22,500 bases of DNA. It comes from a virus. The stretch covers positions 1 to 22,500 of the IMG/VR virus record IMGVR_UViG_3300011113_000369, one strand, 5' to 3'. The stretch's first letter is position 1. Each line of letters begins with the position of its first letter. Shown here in pieces: positions 16,000 through 22,500 of the stretch. The notes below the pieces were generated by a model that searched no databases, was not told the DNA's origin, and saw nothing but the letters and a program-made list of their open reading frames with translations. Position numbers and translations under genes: made by a program.

Positions 16000-17415
16000 A
16001 TGGAAACAGTTATTCTAAAGAACCTAGTTCTCAATGAGGACTATGCTCGCAAAGTCGTCCCATTTCTTCAGGAAGAGTACTTTCATGACAAGGCCGAGAA
16101 AACGGTCTTTAATATTGTTAGTAAGTTCATTCTGAAATATAACAATATTCCGACCAAGGATGCAGTACACATCTCTCTTGAGAATGATACTGCTCTTTCC
16201 GAAGTTGAGTTCAAGAAGTGTGTTTCCATTTCTGATGAAATGTACAAACAGGGTGAGATGTCAGACACCATCTGGCTTGTGGAGAACACTGAGAAGTTCT
16301 GCAAAGAGAAGGCCATATACAATGGTATCATGGAATCAATCGGTATCATTGAAGGCAAGGACAAGGAGAAGACACAGAATGCCATTCCTGAAATCATGTC
16401 AAAAGCTCTTTCTGTTTCGTTTGATACTCGTGTCGGCCATGATTTTCTAGAAGATGTAGATGAGAGATATGAATATTATCATAGAGTCGAAGAAAAAGTT
16501 CCTTTCGATCTTGAAATGTTTAATGTCATTACTCGTGGGGGTGTTCGTAAAAAGACCCTTAATGTAGTCATGGCAGCTTCAGGTGTTGGTAAGAGCGCAT
16601 TCTTATGCCATCATGCAGCAGCGTGCTTGGCACAAAATTTGAATGTTCTTTACATCACTCTTGAAATGGCTGAAGAGGAAATTGCAAAGCGCATTGATGC
16701 AAACTTGCTCAACAGCGATATGCATGATCTTGAACGTATGCCTTTGACCCAATATGAGAGCAAGGTTGACAACTTGAGAAAGACTTGCCGAGGTAAGTTG
16801 ATTATCAAGGAATATCCTACTGCTGCTGCAAACGTAACTCACTTCCGAAATCTTATGGAAGAATTAAAGATTAAGAAGAAGTTTGCACCCGATGTAATCT
16901 TTGTAGACTACTTGAACATCTGCTCCTGTGCTCGTTTCAAGTTGGGCAATGGTATGAACAGTTATACCTACGTCAAGGGCATTGCAGAGGAATTGCGTGG
17001 CCTTGCCAAGCAGTTTAATGTACCCCTCTGGACAGCCACTCAGGTTAACCGTGAAGGTGCTAAGAGCAGCGACATGGAGATGACAGATACTTCTGAAAGT
17101 TTTGGTCTACCACAGACTGCAGACTTGTTCTTTGCTCTGATTGAAACAGAGGAACTTGCAGAGGCTGGCCAGTTGATGGTCAAGCAACTTAAAAATCGTG
17201 GTAATGATACCACAAAGAATAGAAAATTCCTTGTTGGTGTAAATAAATCTAAGATGAAATTTTACGATGTTGATAATGCAAATAATAATTTGGTAAATTC
17301 AAATAACACAGGTGAAGAAGGCTTTGGTTCTGGCTTTGATGGATCAACTTTTGATACACAATTTGGCAAGAAGAAGAACAAAGTTGTCAGTTGGACATTT
17401 GAAGAGACCAAGTGA
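16000..17415 (+). CDS. 41: Replicative DNA helicase, DnaB/gp41-like, 471 aa
   Basis: A hexameric 5'-3' helicase that unwinds DNA ahead of the fork and works with the primase encoded next. Residues 1-140 are a helical N-terminal domain. The RecA-like motor has Walker A ASGVGKSA at about 193-200, a VLYITLEMAEEEI segment with the catalytic Glu, Walker B DVIFVDYLN (D303), and the DnaB motif WTATQVNR followed by a TSESFGLPQTADLFFAL region. Length matches T4 gp41 (475 aa). A host-type promoter lies directly before the ATG. The stop TGA overlaps the primase ATG. The Asn-rich end (near residues 425-440) uses A/T-ending codons. Confidence 0.93.
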   Translation: METVILKNLVLNEDYARKVVPFLQEEYFHDKAEKTVFNIVSKFILKYNNIPTKDAVHISLENDTALSEVEFKKCVSISDEMYKQGEMSDTIWLVENTEKFCKEKAIYNGIMESIGIIEGKDKEKTQNAIPEIMSKALSVSFDTRVGHDFLEDVDERYEYYHRVEEKVPFDLEMFNVITRGGVRKKTLNVVMAASGVGKSAFLCHHAAACLAQNLNVLYITLEMAEEEIAKRIDANLLNSDMHDLERMPLTQYESKVDNLRKTCRGKLIIKEYPTAAANVTHFRNLMEELKIKKKFAPDVIFVDYLNICSCARFKLGNGMNSYTYVKGIAEELRGLAKQFNVPLWTATQVNREGAKSSDMEMTDTSESFGLPQTADLFFALIETEELAEAGQLMVKQLKNRGNDTTKNRKFLVGVNKSKMKFYDVDNANNNLVNSNNTGEEGFGSGFDGSTFDTQFGKKKNKVVSWTFEETK

Positions 17416-18404
17416 TGAGTATATATATCGATAAGAAGTATGTGAATCTTGTTTCTGGTTCCCTTGAGAAGTTTAAGTGGAAGAAGGAGAACCTTGCTAC
17501 TTGCCGATGCTTCAAGTGCGGGGACTCAGAAAAGAACAGGACGAAGACAAGAGGTTACTTCTTCGAACACAAAGGAAAATATGTTTACAAGTGTCATAAT
17601 TGCGGATTTGCTTGTGGCGTATATGGTGTTCTTGAAAGTGTCAGCCCGAATCTCTGCAAAGAGTACGCGTTTGAAAACTTTAGAGAAAAAGAACCAGAAC
17701 GACCAATCGAACAACCAAAACCTAAAGTTGAAAGTCTATTTACCGATCTCGGAATTAGGCTTGACAGGCTAAACCCAGATCACAAGGCAGTTAAATATGT
17801 GGAATCTCGTGAAATTCCGAAAGAAAAGTATTGTAACTTTTATTACTGTAATGATTTTAGTAAGATCCTGCGAACTTTTGGCAAAGACGGCAGACAGGAA
17901 GCTAGATTGGTTATTCCTTTCTATGATGAAGCCGGAGAGTTATTGGGTGTCCAAGGGAGATCGCTGGAAGATCAGTGCAAAGATTCTATCCGCTATATCA
18001 CGCTCAAACGACAGGGTTGCGAGAACCTTTGGTATAATCTAGACAAGATAGACCCCAGAGAAACTGTGTATGTTACTGAAGGTCCTATCGATTCTATGTT
18101 TATCCCAAATGCTGTTGCTATGCAAGGTGCAAAGTGGATGGACGAACTTCCCGAGAAAATCAAGAAGTCAAAGGTTGTGTTCGTCTTCGACAATGAACCA
18201 CGCAACGAAGAGATCGTGAATATCCTTGGAAAGTATATTGACTCTGGAAGAAACGTTGTGGTTTGGCCAGAGGAGATAAATAAGAAAGATATCAACGATT
18301 TAGTTTTGGCATATGGCATCTCCAGAACTGTTAGTCTAGTAATCAACAATGTTTATTCTGGACTAAAGGCAAAGATGCGTTATACTTATTGGAAGAGAGT
18401 TTAA
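17415..18404 (+). CDS. 61: DNA primase, gp61-like, 329 aa
   Basis: It makes RNA primers for the lagging strand. A zinc-binding domain has C32-x2-C35 and C60-x2-C63 (CFKC, CHNC). The TOPRIM domain follows, with YVTEGPIDSMF (catalytic Glu at 222) and VFVFDNE (acidic pair from D259). A segment with RLVIPFYDEAGELLGVQGR lies in front, as in phage primases. Length is close to T4 gp61 (342 aa). The ATG at 17415 shares bases with the helicase stop (TGATG), so translation is coupled; a GTG at 17412 in the same frame is less likely. Gene order polymerase, uvsX, helicase, primase is as in T4. Confidence 0.9.
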   Translation: MSIYIDKKYVNLVSGSLEKFKWKKENLATCRCFKCGDSEKNRTKTRGYFFEHKGKYVYKCHNCGFACGVYGVLESVSPNLCKEYAFENFREKEPERPIEQPKPKVESLFTDLGIRLDRLNPDHKAVKYVESREIPKEKYCNFYYCNDFSKILRTFGKDGRQEARLVIPFYDEAGELLGVQGRSLEDQCKDSIRYITLKRQGCENLWYNLDKIDPRETVYVTEGPIDSMFIPNAVAMQGAKWMDELPEKIKKSKVVFVFDNEPRNEEIVNILGKYIDSGRNVVVWPEEINKKDINDLVLAYGISRTVSLVINNVYSGLKAKMRYTYWKRV

Positions 18405-18405
18405 T

Positions 18406-18651
18406 ATGGAAAATAATGAAGAATTACCGGAAGACATGTCTGAAGAAATGTTAGACATGATCAGCAAGGCTTACATAAATTTTACAGGAAGATTCAGCGA
18501 CTACATCAAGGAGATGGATCCTGAACTGTGGCAGCGTGCAAGAGCATATGCTGCTGACTACGTTGATGTTCCTGGTGTTACTCTTGAAATTATTGATGAT
18601 AAGGATGATGTGAATGACGACGGAAATTCCAACGCCTCCGGCGCAGACTGA
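18406..18651 (+). CDS. Small acidic hypothetical protein, 81 aa
   Basis: No family is recognised. The ATG lies one base after the primase stop, with GAGAG about 8 nt upstream. The protein is very acidic at both ends (EELPEDMSEEMLDMI and EIIDDKDDVNDDG), with a helical middle containing YIKEMDPELWQRARAYAADY. Its last 38 nt overlap the start of thyX, whose ribosome binding site AAGGA (18601-18605) lies inside this gene. It may be a small regulator or a partner of the primase-helicase; nothing in the sequence decides this. Confidence 0.65.
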   Translation: MENNEELPEDMSEEMLDMISKAYINFTGRFSDYIKEMDPELWQRARAYAADYVDVPGVTLEIIDDKDDVNDDGNSNASGAD

Positions 18652-19348
18652 TATTAAAGTTCTTGATCACGGCCATGTTCAATTGATTGATTACATGGGC
18701 AGCGATCTTTCTGTTGTGAATGCAGCAAGAGTTTCTTTTAACAAAGAGAGTTCTTGGGATACCGATCCTACTTGGACTGGAGCGCAAAAGAAAGTTCTAT
18801 CTGAAAAGGATCAAAAACTTATTTCCTATCTTGCAAAGCATAATCACTTCACACCATTCTGTCATCCACAGATAAGTCTCCGCATCAAGTGCCCAATCTT
18901 TGTTCGGGCTCAACTTGGTAAGCATCAGGTTGGTCTTGTGATGAACGAGGTGAGTCGTAGATATGTTACCTACGAGCCAGAGATCTATACACCAATGTGG
19001 AGATCTGCCCCGACTAATGGAGCCAAGCAAGGAAGCAGCGGTCCTATGGAAGACATGGACAGATGTATTTCAATGCGTAATGAGTATATCACCGTCGCAA
19101 ATGAATGTTTAAAACTTTATAATGATTTGATAGGAGACGGCGTTGCACCAGAACAAGCAAGATCAATTTTACCACAAGGCACATACACGGAGTTTGTATG
19201 GACGGGCTCTCTGTATGCCTTTGCACGCGTTTATAATCTTCGAATTGATGCACACGCTCAGTGGGAGATTCAAAAATTTGCTCAGGCAATTGACAAAATT
19301 TTGTCTCCAATTTTTCCAGTATCTTGGCAAACTTTAACACAAAAATAA
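18614..19348 (+). CDS. thyX: Flavin-dependent thymidylate synthase, 244 aa
   Basis: It methylates dUMP to dTMP with FAD, NADPH and methylenetetrahydrofolate. Family features seen: HNHFTPFCH at 76-84 (the H-x3-PF-x-H motif), the signature region KHQVGLVMNEVSRRY at 103-117, and the C-terminal ARSILPQGTYTEFVWTGSLY and AHAQWEIQKFA segments. The usual RHR of the signature is KHQ here, while Ser114 and the following RRY are kept. AAGGA lies 8 nt before the ATG, inside the preceding gene. With dUTPase (7719) and the ribonucleotide reductase downstream, it completes a dTTP supply route independent of the host ThyA. Length is normal for the family. Confidence 0.92.
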   Translation: MTTEIPTPPAQTDIKVLDHGHVQLIDYMGSDLSVVNAARVSFNKESSWDTDPTWTGAQKKVLSEKDQKLISYLAKHNHFTPFCHPQISLRIKCPIFVRAQLGKHQVGLVMNEVSRRYVTYEPEIYTPMWRSAPTNGAKQGSSGPMEDMDRCISMRNEYITVANECLKLYNDLIGDGVAPEQARSILPQGTYTEFVWTGSLYAFARVYNLRIDAHAQWEIQKFAQAIDKILSPIFPVSWQTLTQK

Positions 19349-19361
19349 ATTAGGAATTATT

Positions 19362-19475
19362 ATGATATATTACAACAATTACACCTTTATTTCACGCTTT
19401 TCTCCATATCTTCCTATGTGGGATGCATATGAATGTACTCTTTCTAGTTTTGGCAGAGTTCCAGAGACTAAATAA
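19362..19475 (+). CDS. 37-codon ORF resembling the N-terminus of the reductase
   Basis: ATG with AGGA (19352-19355) 6 nt upstream, ending in TAA 26 nt before the nrdJ start. The segment FISRFSPYLP (residues 9-18) matches FISRYSRWLP near residues 13-22 of the ribonucleotide reductase encoded just downstream, and both continue with WD and a Cys-containing helix. It could be a relic of a duplicated or split nrdJ 5' end, or a small peptide translated to control nrdJ. No other function can be read from it. Confidence 0.5.
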   Translation: MIYYNNYTFISRFSPYLPMWDAYECTLSSFGRVPETK

Positions 19476-19501
19476 AGTCACCAACCAAGGAGTTACATAA
19501 T

Positions 19502-21391
19502 ATGGCAGAAAATTTATCACCATTCCAATCGTTCATTTTTATCTCGCGGTATTCACGCTGGCTTCCAGAGAAGAACCGTCGTGAAACGTGGGATGAATGT
19601 GTACAACGCTGGTGGGATTACTTTACATCAAAGGTTCCTCAACTTGCTGAACGACCAGACGTGAAGGAAGCAATTCTAAATCTAGAAGTTCTTCCTTCTA
19701 TGAGAAGTCTCATGACTGCTGGCCCAGCACTTGATCATGATAATACTTGTTTGTACAATTGTTCATATCTACCAATCGATTCTCTTGATTCGTTTGCAGA
19801 ATTGTTTGTTGTTCTGATGAATGGCACTGGTGTTGGTTATTCTGTTGAACACCAATATACAGATAAACTTCCATCAGTTGCAAACAAGATTGAGAAAAAC
19901 TTTGACAATGTTATTGTCGTAGAAGATTCAAAGGAGGGATGGGGAAATGCTATCAAGACTCTATTGGCGAATCTATACGAAGGTCGTCACCCTAAATGGG
20001 ACCTATCTAAAATTAGACCCGCTGGAGCTAGACTACGCACTTTTGGTGGCCGTGCTAGCGGGCCTGCTCCTCTTGACAACTTGTTCAAGTTTGCAGTGAA
20101 GTTGTTCTACAACGCCCAAGGTCGTAGACTTACTGCTCTTGAGTGCCACGATCTCTGCTGTGCCATTGCCAATGCAGTCATCGTCGGTGGTGTTCGTCGT
20201 TCTGCCATGATCTCGTTGAGCGATCTATCTGATCGTGAGATGGCTCTGTGCAAGAGCGGTGCATGGTGGGAGCAAGCAGGCTTCCGTTCATACGCCAACA
20301 ACTCAGCCATTTACCGTGGTCGTCCACCAATGGGCCAGTTCCTAGAGGAATGGACATCGCTTTACAATAGCCACAGCGGTGAGCGTGGTATGATCAATCG
20401 TAAGGCTCTACAAACACAGGCTGCTATGTGGGGCCGTGATGAGAACTGCGAGTATGGAACCAATCCATGTGCAGAGATTATTCTCAAGCCGTTTGAATTC
20501 TGCAATCTTTCAACTGTTGTTGTTCGTCCAGATGACACTTCAGCAACATTGAAGAGGAAGATTGAAATTGCTACAATCATTGGTACGGTTCAATCAACAT
20601 TTGTAAACTTCCCATATCTTCGTCCAGATTGGAAGAAGAACTGTGAAGATGAAAGATTGCTTGGTGTTAGCATGACAGGCATCTTTGACAACAAACTTAC
20701 AAGCGGGCTTGAAGGCAAGCCAAAGCTTGTCAGACTTCTTGAGAATCTTCGTGATCATGCCACGGCAACAAATCTCAAGTGGGCAGAGAAGTTGGGTATC
20801 AATCCTAGTAAGTCCATTACTTGCGTTAAGCCAGAGGGAACTACTTCGTGCTTGGTTGATTCCGCTTCGGGATTACATCCTCGCTATGCGGATTATTATT
20901 ACCGCAGAATTCGTCTGGACAAGAAAGATCCTTTGTATCAACTAATGAAGGATCAAGGAGTCCCCTGTGAGGACGATGTAATCAATCCAACATCTACTGC
21001 TGTGTTTACTTTCGCAATGAAGGCTCCCAAAGGTACAGTTACCACTGAGCAACTTCGTGCACTAGACCACTTGGATCTTTGGAAGATTTATCAAGAGCAT
21101 TATTGCCACCACAAGCCATCTATTACCGTAAACTACAAGGACAGCGAGTTCCTTGAAGTAGGTAACTGGCTATGGGACAACTTCGATGTCGCAACAGGCA
21201 TCTCGTTCCTCCCTGGTGGCGATAGTCACACTTATGCTCAAGCACCCTTTGAGCAGATTGATTCAGCAACCTATTCGACACATCCCAAGGTTAAAGTTAA
21301 CTTTGGTAATCTGTCGAAATACGAGGCTGAAGACAATACTGAATCAGCAAGAGAGTATGCTTGTAGCGCTGGCGGTTGCCAGATAGTGTGA
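19502..21391 (+). CDS. nrdJ: Adenosylcobalamin-dependent (class II) ribonucleotide reductase, 629 aa
   Basis: It reduces ribonucleotides to deoxyribonucleotides with a thiyl radical made from coenzyme B12. The catalytic set of the monomeric class II type is visible: YNCSYLP (C87) and NPCAEI (C323, E325) with the second active-site Cys 11 residues later (C334). The C-terminal redox pair is C621-x4-C626 (ACSAGGC). The spacing of the NPC-E and second Cys is the same as in the Lactobacillus enzyme, but the protein is about 110 residues shorter. AAGGAG lies 9 nt before the ATG. It depends on B12 in the host. T4 itself uses class I, so this is a notable change of enzyme class in a T4-like setting. 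Confidence 0.92.
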   Translation: MAENLSPFQSFIFISRYSRWLPEKNRRETWDECVQRWWDYFTSKVPQLAERPDVKEAILNLEVLPSMRSLMTAGPALDHDNTCLYNCSYLPIDSLDSFAELFVVLMNGTGVGYSVEHQYTDKLPSVANKIEKNFDNVIVVEDSKEGWGNAIKTLLANLYEGRHPKWDLSKIRPAGARLRTFGGRASGPAPLDNLFKFAVKLFYNAQGRRLTALECHDLCCAIANAVIVGGVRRSAMISLSDLSDREMALCKSGAWWEQAGFRSYANNSAIYRGRPPMGQFLEEWTSLYNSHSGERGMINRKALQTQAAMWGRDENCEYGTNPCAEIILKPFEFCNLSTVVVRPDDTSATLKRKIEIATIIGTVQSTFVNFPYLRPDWKKNCEDERLLGVSMTGIFDNKLTSGLEGKPKLVRLLENLRDHATATNLKWAEKLGINPSKSITCVKPEGTTSCLVDSASGLHPRYADYYYRRIRLDKKDPLYQLMKDQGVPCEDDVINPTSTAVFTFAMKAPKGTVTTEQLRALDHLDLWKIYQEHYCHHKPSITVNYKDSEFLEVGNWLWDNFDVATGISFLPGGDSHTYAQAPFEQIDSATYSTHPKVKVNFGNLSKYEAEDNTESAREYACSAGGCQIV

Positions 21392-21398
21392 GTTAAGA

Positions 21399-21437
21399 AA
21401 AAATCTAAAGATTTTTACCCCCGCAAGGGGGTTTTTT
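21399..21437 (+). terminator. Double hairpin, intrinsic terminator after nrdJ
   Basis: The main hairpin is ACCCCC (21417-21422), loop GCAA, GGGGGT (21427-21432), followed by five more T (21433-21437). A second, A/T-rich hairpin just upstream (21399-21406 pairs with 21409-21416) precedes it. Read on the minus strand, that A/T-rich hairpin is followed by T residues, so the pair may stop transcription from both sides. It closes the replication and nucleotide block. Confidence 0.85.
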
Positions 21438-21439
21438 CA

Positions 21440-21447
21440 TATAAATA
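21440..21447 (+). promoter_or_regulatory. Late promoter TATAAATA for serine protease
   Basis: An exact T4-type octamer just after the terminator. The ATG at 21456 follows after 8 bp with no Shine-Dalgarno sequence, so the transcript would have a leader of only a few bases. Confidence 0.7.
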
Positions 21448-21455
21448 TTAATGCC

Positions 21456-22247
21456 ATGAGTTTGAGGGCTCTAATCCTCGCTCTGATGTTGGCGACAAGC
21501 ACGGCTTGCAATTCGCTATCGTCTCCTCAAAATAAAGTTGAAGAACCGGAAAAAACACAAGGAGTAGCGGAAGTCCCCGCCTTTCTTTTGGATTCATCGA
21601 AGTACGATTCCATAGACAAGTCTGAGGACGACCGCTACTCCTGTGTAGGTGCTTTGGTAACTCCCAGTTCAAAAATAATTGGTTCTGCTGTACTTATTCA
21701 CCCAAGAGCAATACTTACAGCACAACATTGTTTTGCATTATCACAAGAAAAACCAGCATACTATTTAAGTCAATCCGGTCAACTGATAAGAATAGTTAAA
21801 GTATTTTTGAAGCAACCATACAACGAATTTATTGCTTGGAATGATATTGCTCTTTGCATACTTGAAGAGGATTGTTACGACCCACCATCGGAGATTATGC
21901 AAGATGGGTTTGATCTTACTCCAGGCGAAAACTTAACAACTGTTGGCTGGAGTCTTGGATATAAAAAAGTAAGTGAACTAGGAGTTATGAAATATTATGG
22001 TTCTTTGATAGAGGACCGTGGATACATCATGAGAATGCTTGCACAGAAGGGATCTGTTTATTATGGGGATTCTGGTGGTGGAGTATTTGAAGACACCGGA
22101 AAACTTTGTGGCATAATAAATTTCTTTAGACTAGACGGCGACTCAAATGAAATTTTAGACAACGGGGCTGCTAGAGTCGATGTCCAATATAATTGGATAA
22201 ATCAAATATTGAGCAAAGAAGTTTGTGGCTGGCCATGGTTTGAATAA
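21456..22247 (+). CDS. Secreted trypsin-like serine protease, 263 aa
   Basis: Residues 1-18 look like a signal peptide (MSLRALILALMLATSTAC); the Cys at 18 could make it a lipoprotein, though the box STAC lacks the usual Leu at -3. The S1 catalytic triad is complete: LTAQHC (H91), NDIAL (D130) and GDSGG (S206). Seven Cys residues, including C92 next to the His, suit disulfides outside the cytoplasm. Residues 19-55 are a polar linker. The family cleaves peptide bonds; the target is unknown and could be host envelope proteins or a virion protein. It has its own late promoter, so it acts late. I know of few phage proteins of this kind. It might have come from a host, but codon use is like its neighbours. 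Confidence 0.85.
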   Translation: MSLRALILALMLATSTACNSLSSPQNKVEEPEKTQGVAEVPAFLLDSSKYDSIDKSEDDRYSCVGALVTPSSKIIGSAVLIHPRAILTAQHCFALSQEKPAYYLSQSGQLIRIVKVFLKQPYNEFIAWNDIALCILEEDCYDPPSEIMQDGFDLTPGENLTTVGWSLGYKKVSELGVMKYYGSLIEDRGYIMRMLAQKGSVYYGDSGGGVFEDTGKLCGIINFFRLDGDSNEILDNGAARVDVQYNWINQILSKEVCGWPWFE

Positions 22248-22250
22248 ATA
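22243..22250 (+). promoter_or_regulatory. Late promoter variant AATAAATA
   Basis: It contains the TAA stop (22245-22247) of the protease gene and reads toward the partial gene at 22262. The predicted start of transcription is near 22256. Confidence 0.45.
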
Positions 22251-22261
22251 CATTAGAGGCC

Positions 22262-22500
22262 ATGTTTACTATGATGATCGGTATTGACTACTCTATATCC
22301 TGCCCGTGTTTATGCCTTTATGATGAACGTAAAGAGTTTAAATTTGATAACTGCTTTTTTTATTATTTGACTAATACTAAAAAATATGCAGATAAAATTG
22401 CTCCAAATATTACTGGAGAATCTTTTCAGGAATATGTGGCCGATGTAGATCGGTTTGACACAATTTCTGAGTGGGCATCAAATTTGTGTGTGGGTGCTGC
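22262..22500 (+). CDS. Partial gene, RNase H/RuvC-like start
   Basis: The frame is open from 22262 to the window end (79 codons). The beginning MIGIDYSISCPCLCLYD resembles the first strand of RNase H-fold nucleases such as RuvC-like phage proteins, where GIDYS carries the first catalytic Asp. It then continues with an aromatic strand (FFYYLTNTKKYA) and acidic helices. ATGs at 22262, 22271 and 22274 are all possible starts; GAGG at 22256-22259 is too near the first and rather far from the others. Without the rest of the domain the function stays tentative. Junction resolution or a DNA processing step would suit a late gene. Confidence 0.55.
   Translation, partial: MFTMMIGIDYSISCPCLCLYDERKEFKFDNCFFYYLTNTKKYADKIAPNITGESFQEYVADVDRFDTISEWASNLCVGA

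Noticed and set aside
18275-18282. GATAAATA inside the primase gene
   Set aside because: It is far from a gene start and inside a conserved domain; a chance match.
1-22500. tRNA genes, insertion sequences, integrase or attachment sites
   Set aside because: None was recognised: gaps are short, no transposase or integrase motif was seen, and no cloverleaf-like sequence was found by eye.

Overview
The window looks like part of the genome of a tailed double-stranded DNA phage with a T4-like replication core. The best evidence is a run of genes in T4-like order: a gp43-type family B DNA polymerase, two small genes, a UvsX/RecA-type recombinase, a small gene, a gp41-type DnaB helicase and a gp61-type primase. 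The other T4-like sign is a set of octamers matching the T4/cyanophage late-promoter motif (NATAAATA) just upstream of virion, lysis and other late-looking genes on both strands. The host cannot be fixed from this sequence. A B12-dependent ribonucleotide reductase, ThyX and a PEP-CTERM-like protein suggest an aquatic Gram-negative host such as a cyanobacterium, planctomycete, verrucomicrobium or betaproteobacterium; this is inference.

Layout. Bases 1-7061 (+) hold tail fibre and other virion-surface genes: the end of a collagen-like fibre, a 196-aa protein, a 959-aa protein with six copies of a beta-rich unit, a 101-aa protein, a second collagen-like fibre and a leucine-rich-repeat-like protein. 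A probable sulfotransferase follows (7064-7696, +), then dUTPase (7719-8234, +). Bases 8239-11020 (-) form a late cluster. In transcription order it encodes a membrane-anchored QFHNG protein, a holin-like membrane protein, a small lipoprotein with one membrane segment (spanin candidate), a protein with a Cys-rich N-terminus and a PEP-CTERM-like C-terminus, and a virion-like protein. Bases 11086-21391 (+) are the replication and nucleotide block: a MazG-like protein, polymerase, recombinase, helicase, primase, ThyX and a class II ribonucleotide reductase. That block ends in a strong hairpin terminator. A late promoter then drives a secreted trypsin-like serine protease (21456-22247), and a gene with an RNase H/RuvC-like start runs off the window end.

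Regulation. Two promoter classes can be read. Four sigma70-like promoters have a 16-bp spacer and sit directly in front of the ATG of dUTPase, the MazG-like gene, a coiled-coil gene and the helicase. In three of them exactly 6 bp separate the -10 box from the ATG, which predicts leaderless mRNAs. Seven late-type octamers lie in intergenic gaps, several of them containing a stop codon of the preceding gene. At 11021-11085 a late promoter (-) and an early promoter (+) lie back to back and separate the late cluster from the replication block.

The features most worth following up are the leaderless promoter geometry, the phage-encoded PEP-CTERM-like protein, the secreted serine protease, the QFHNG protein in the lysis cluster, the sulfotransferase next to the fibres, and a 37-codon ORF that repeats the N-terminus of the ribonucleotide reductase just upstream of it.
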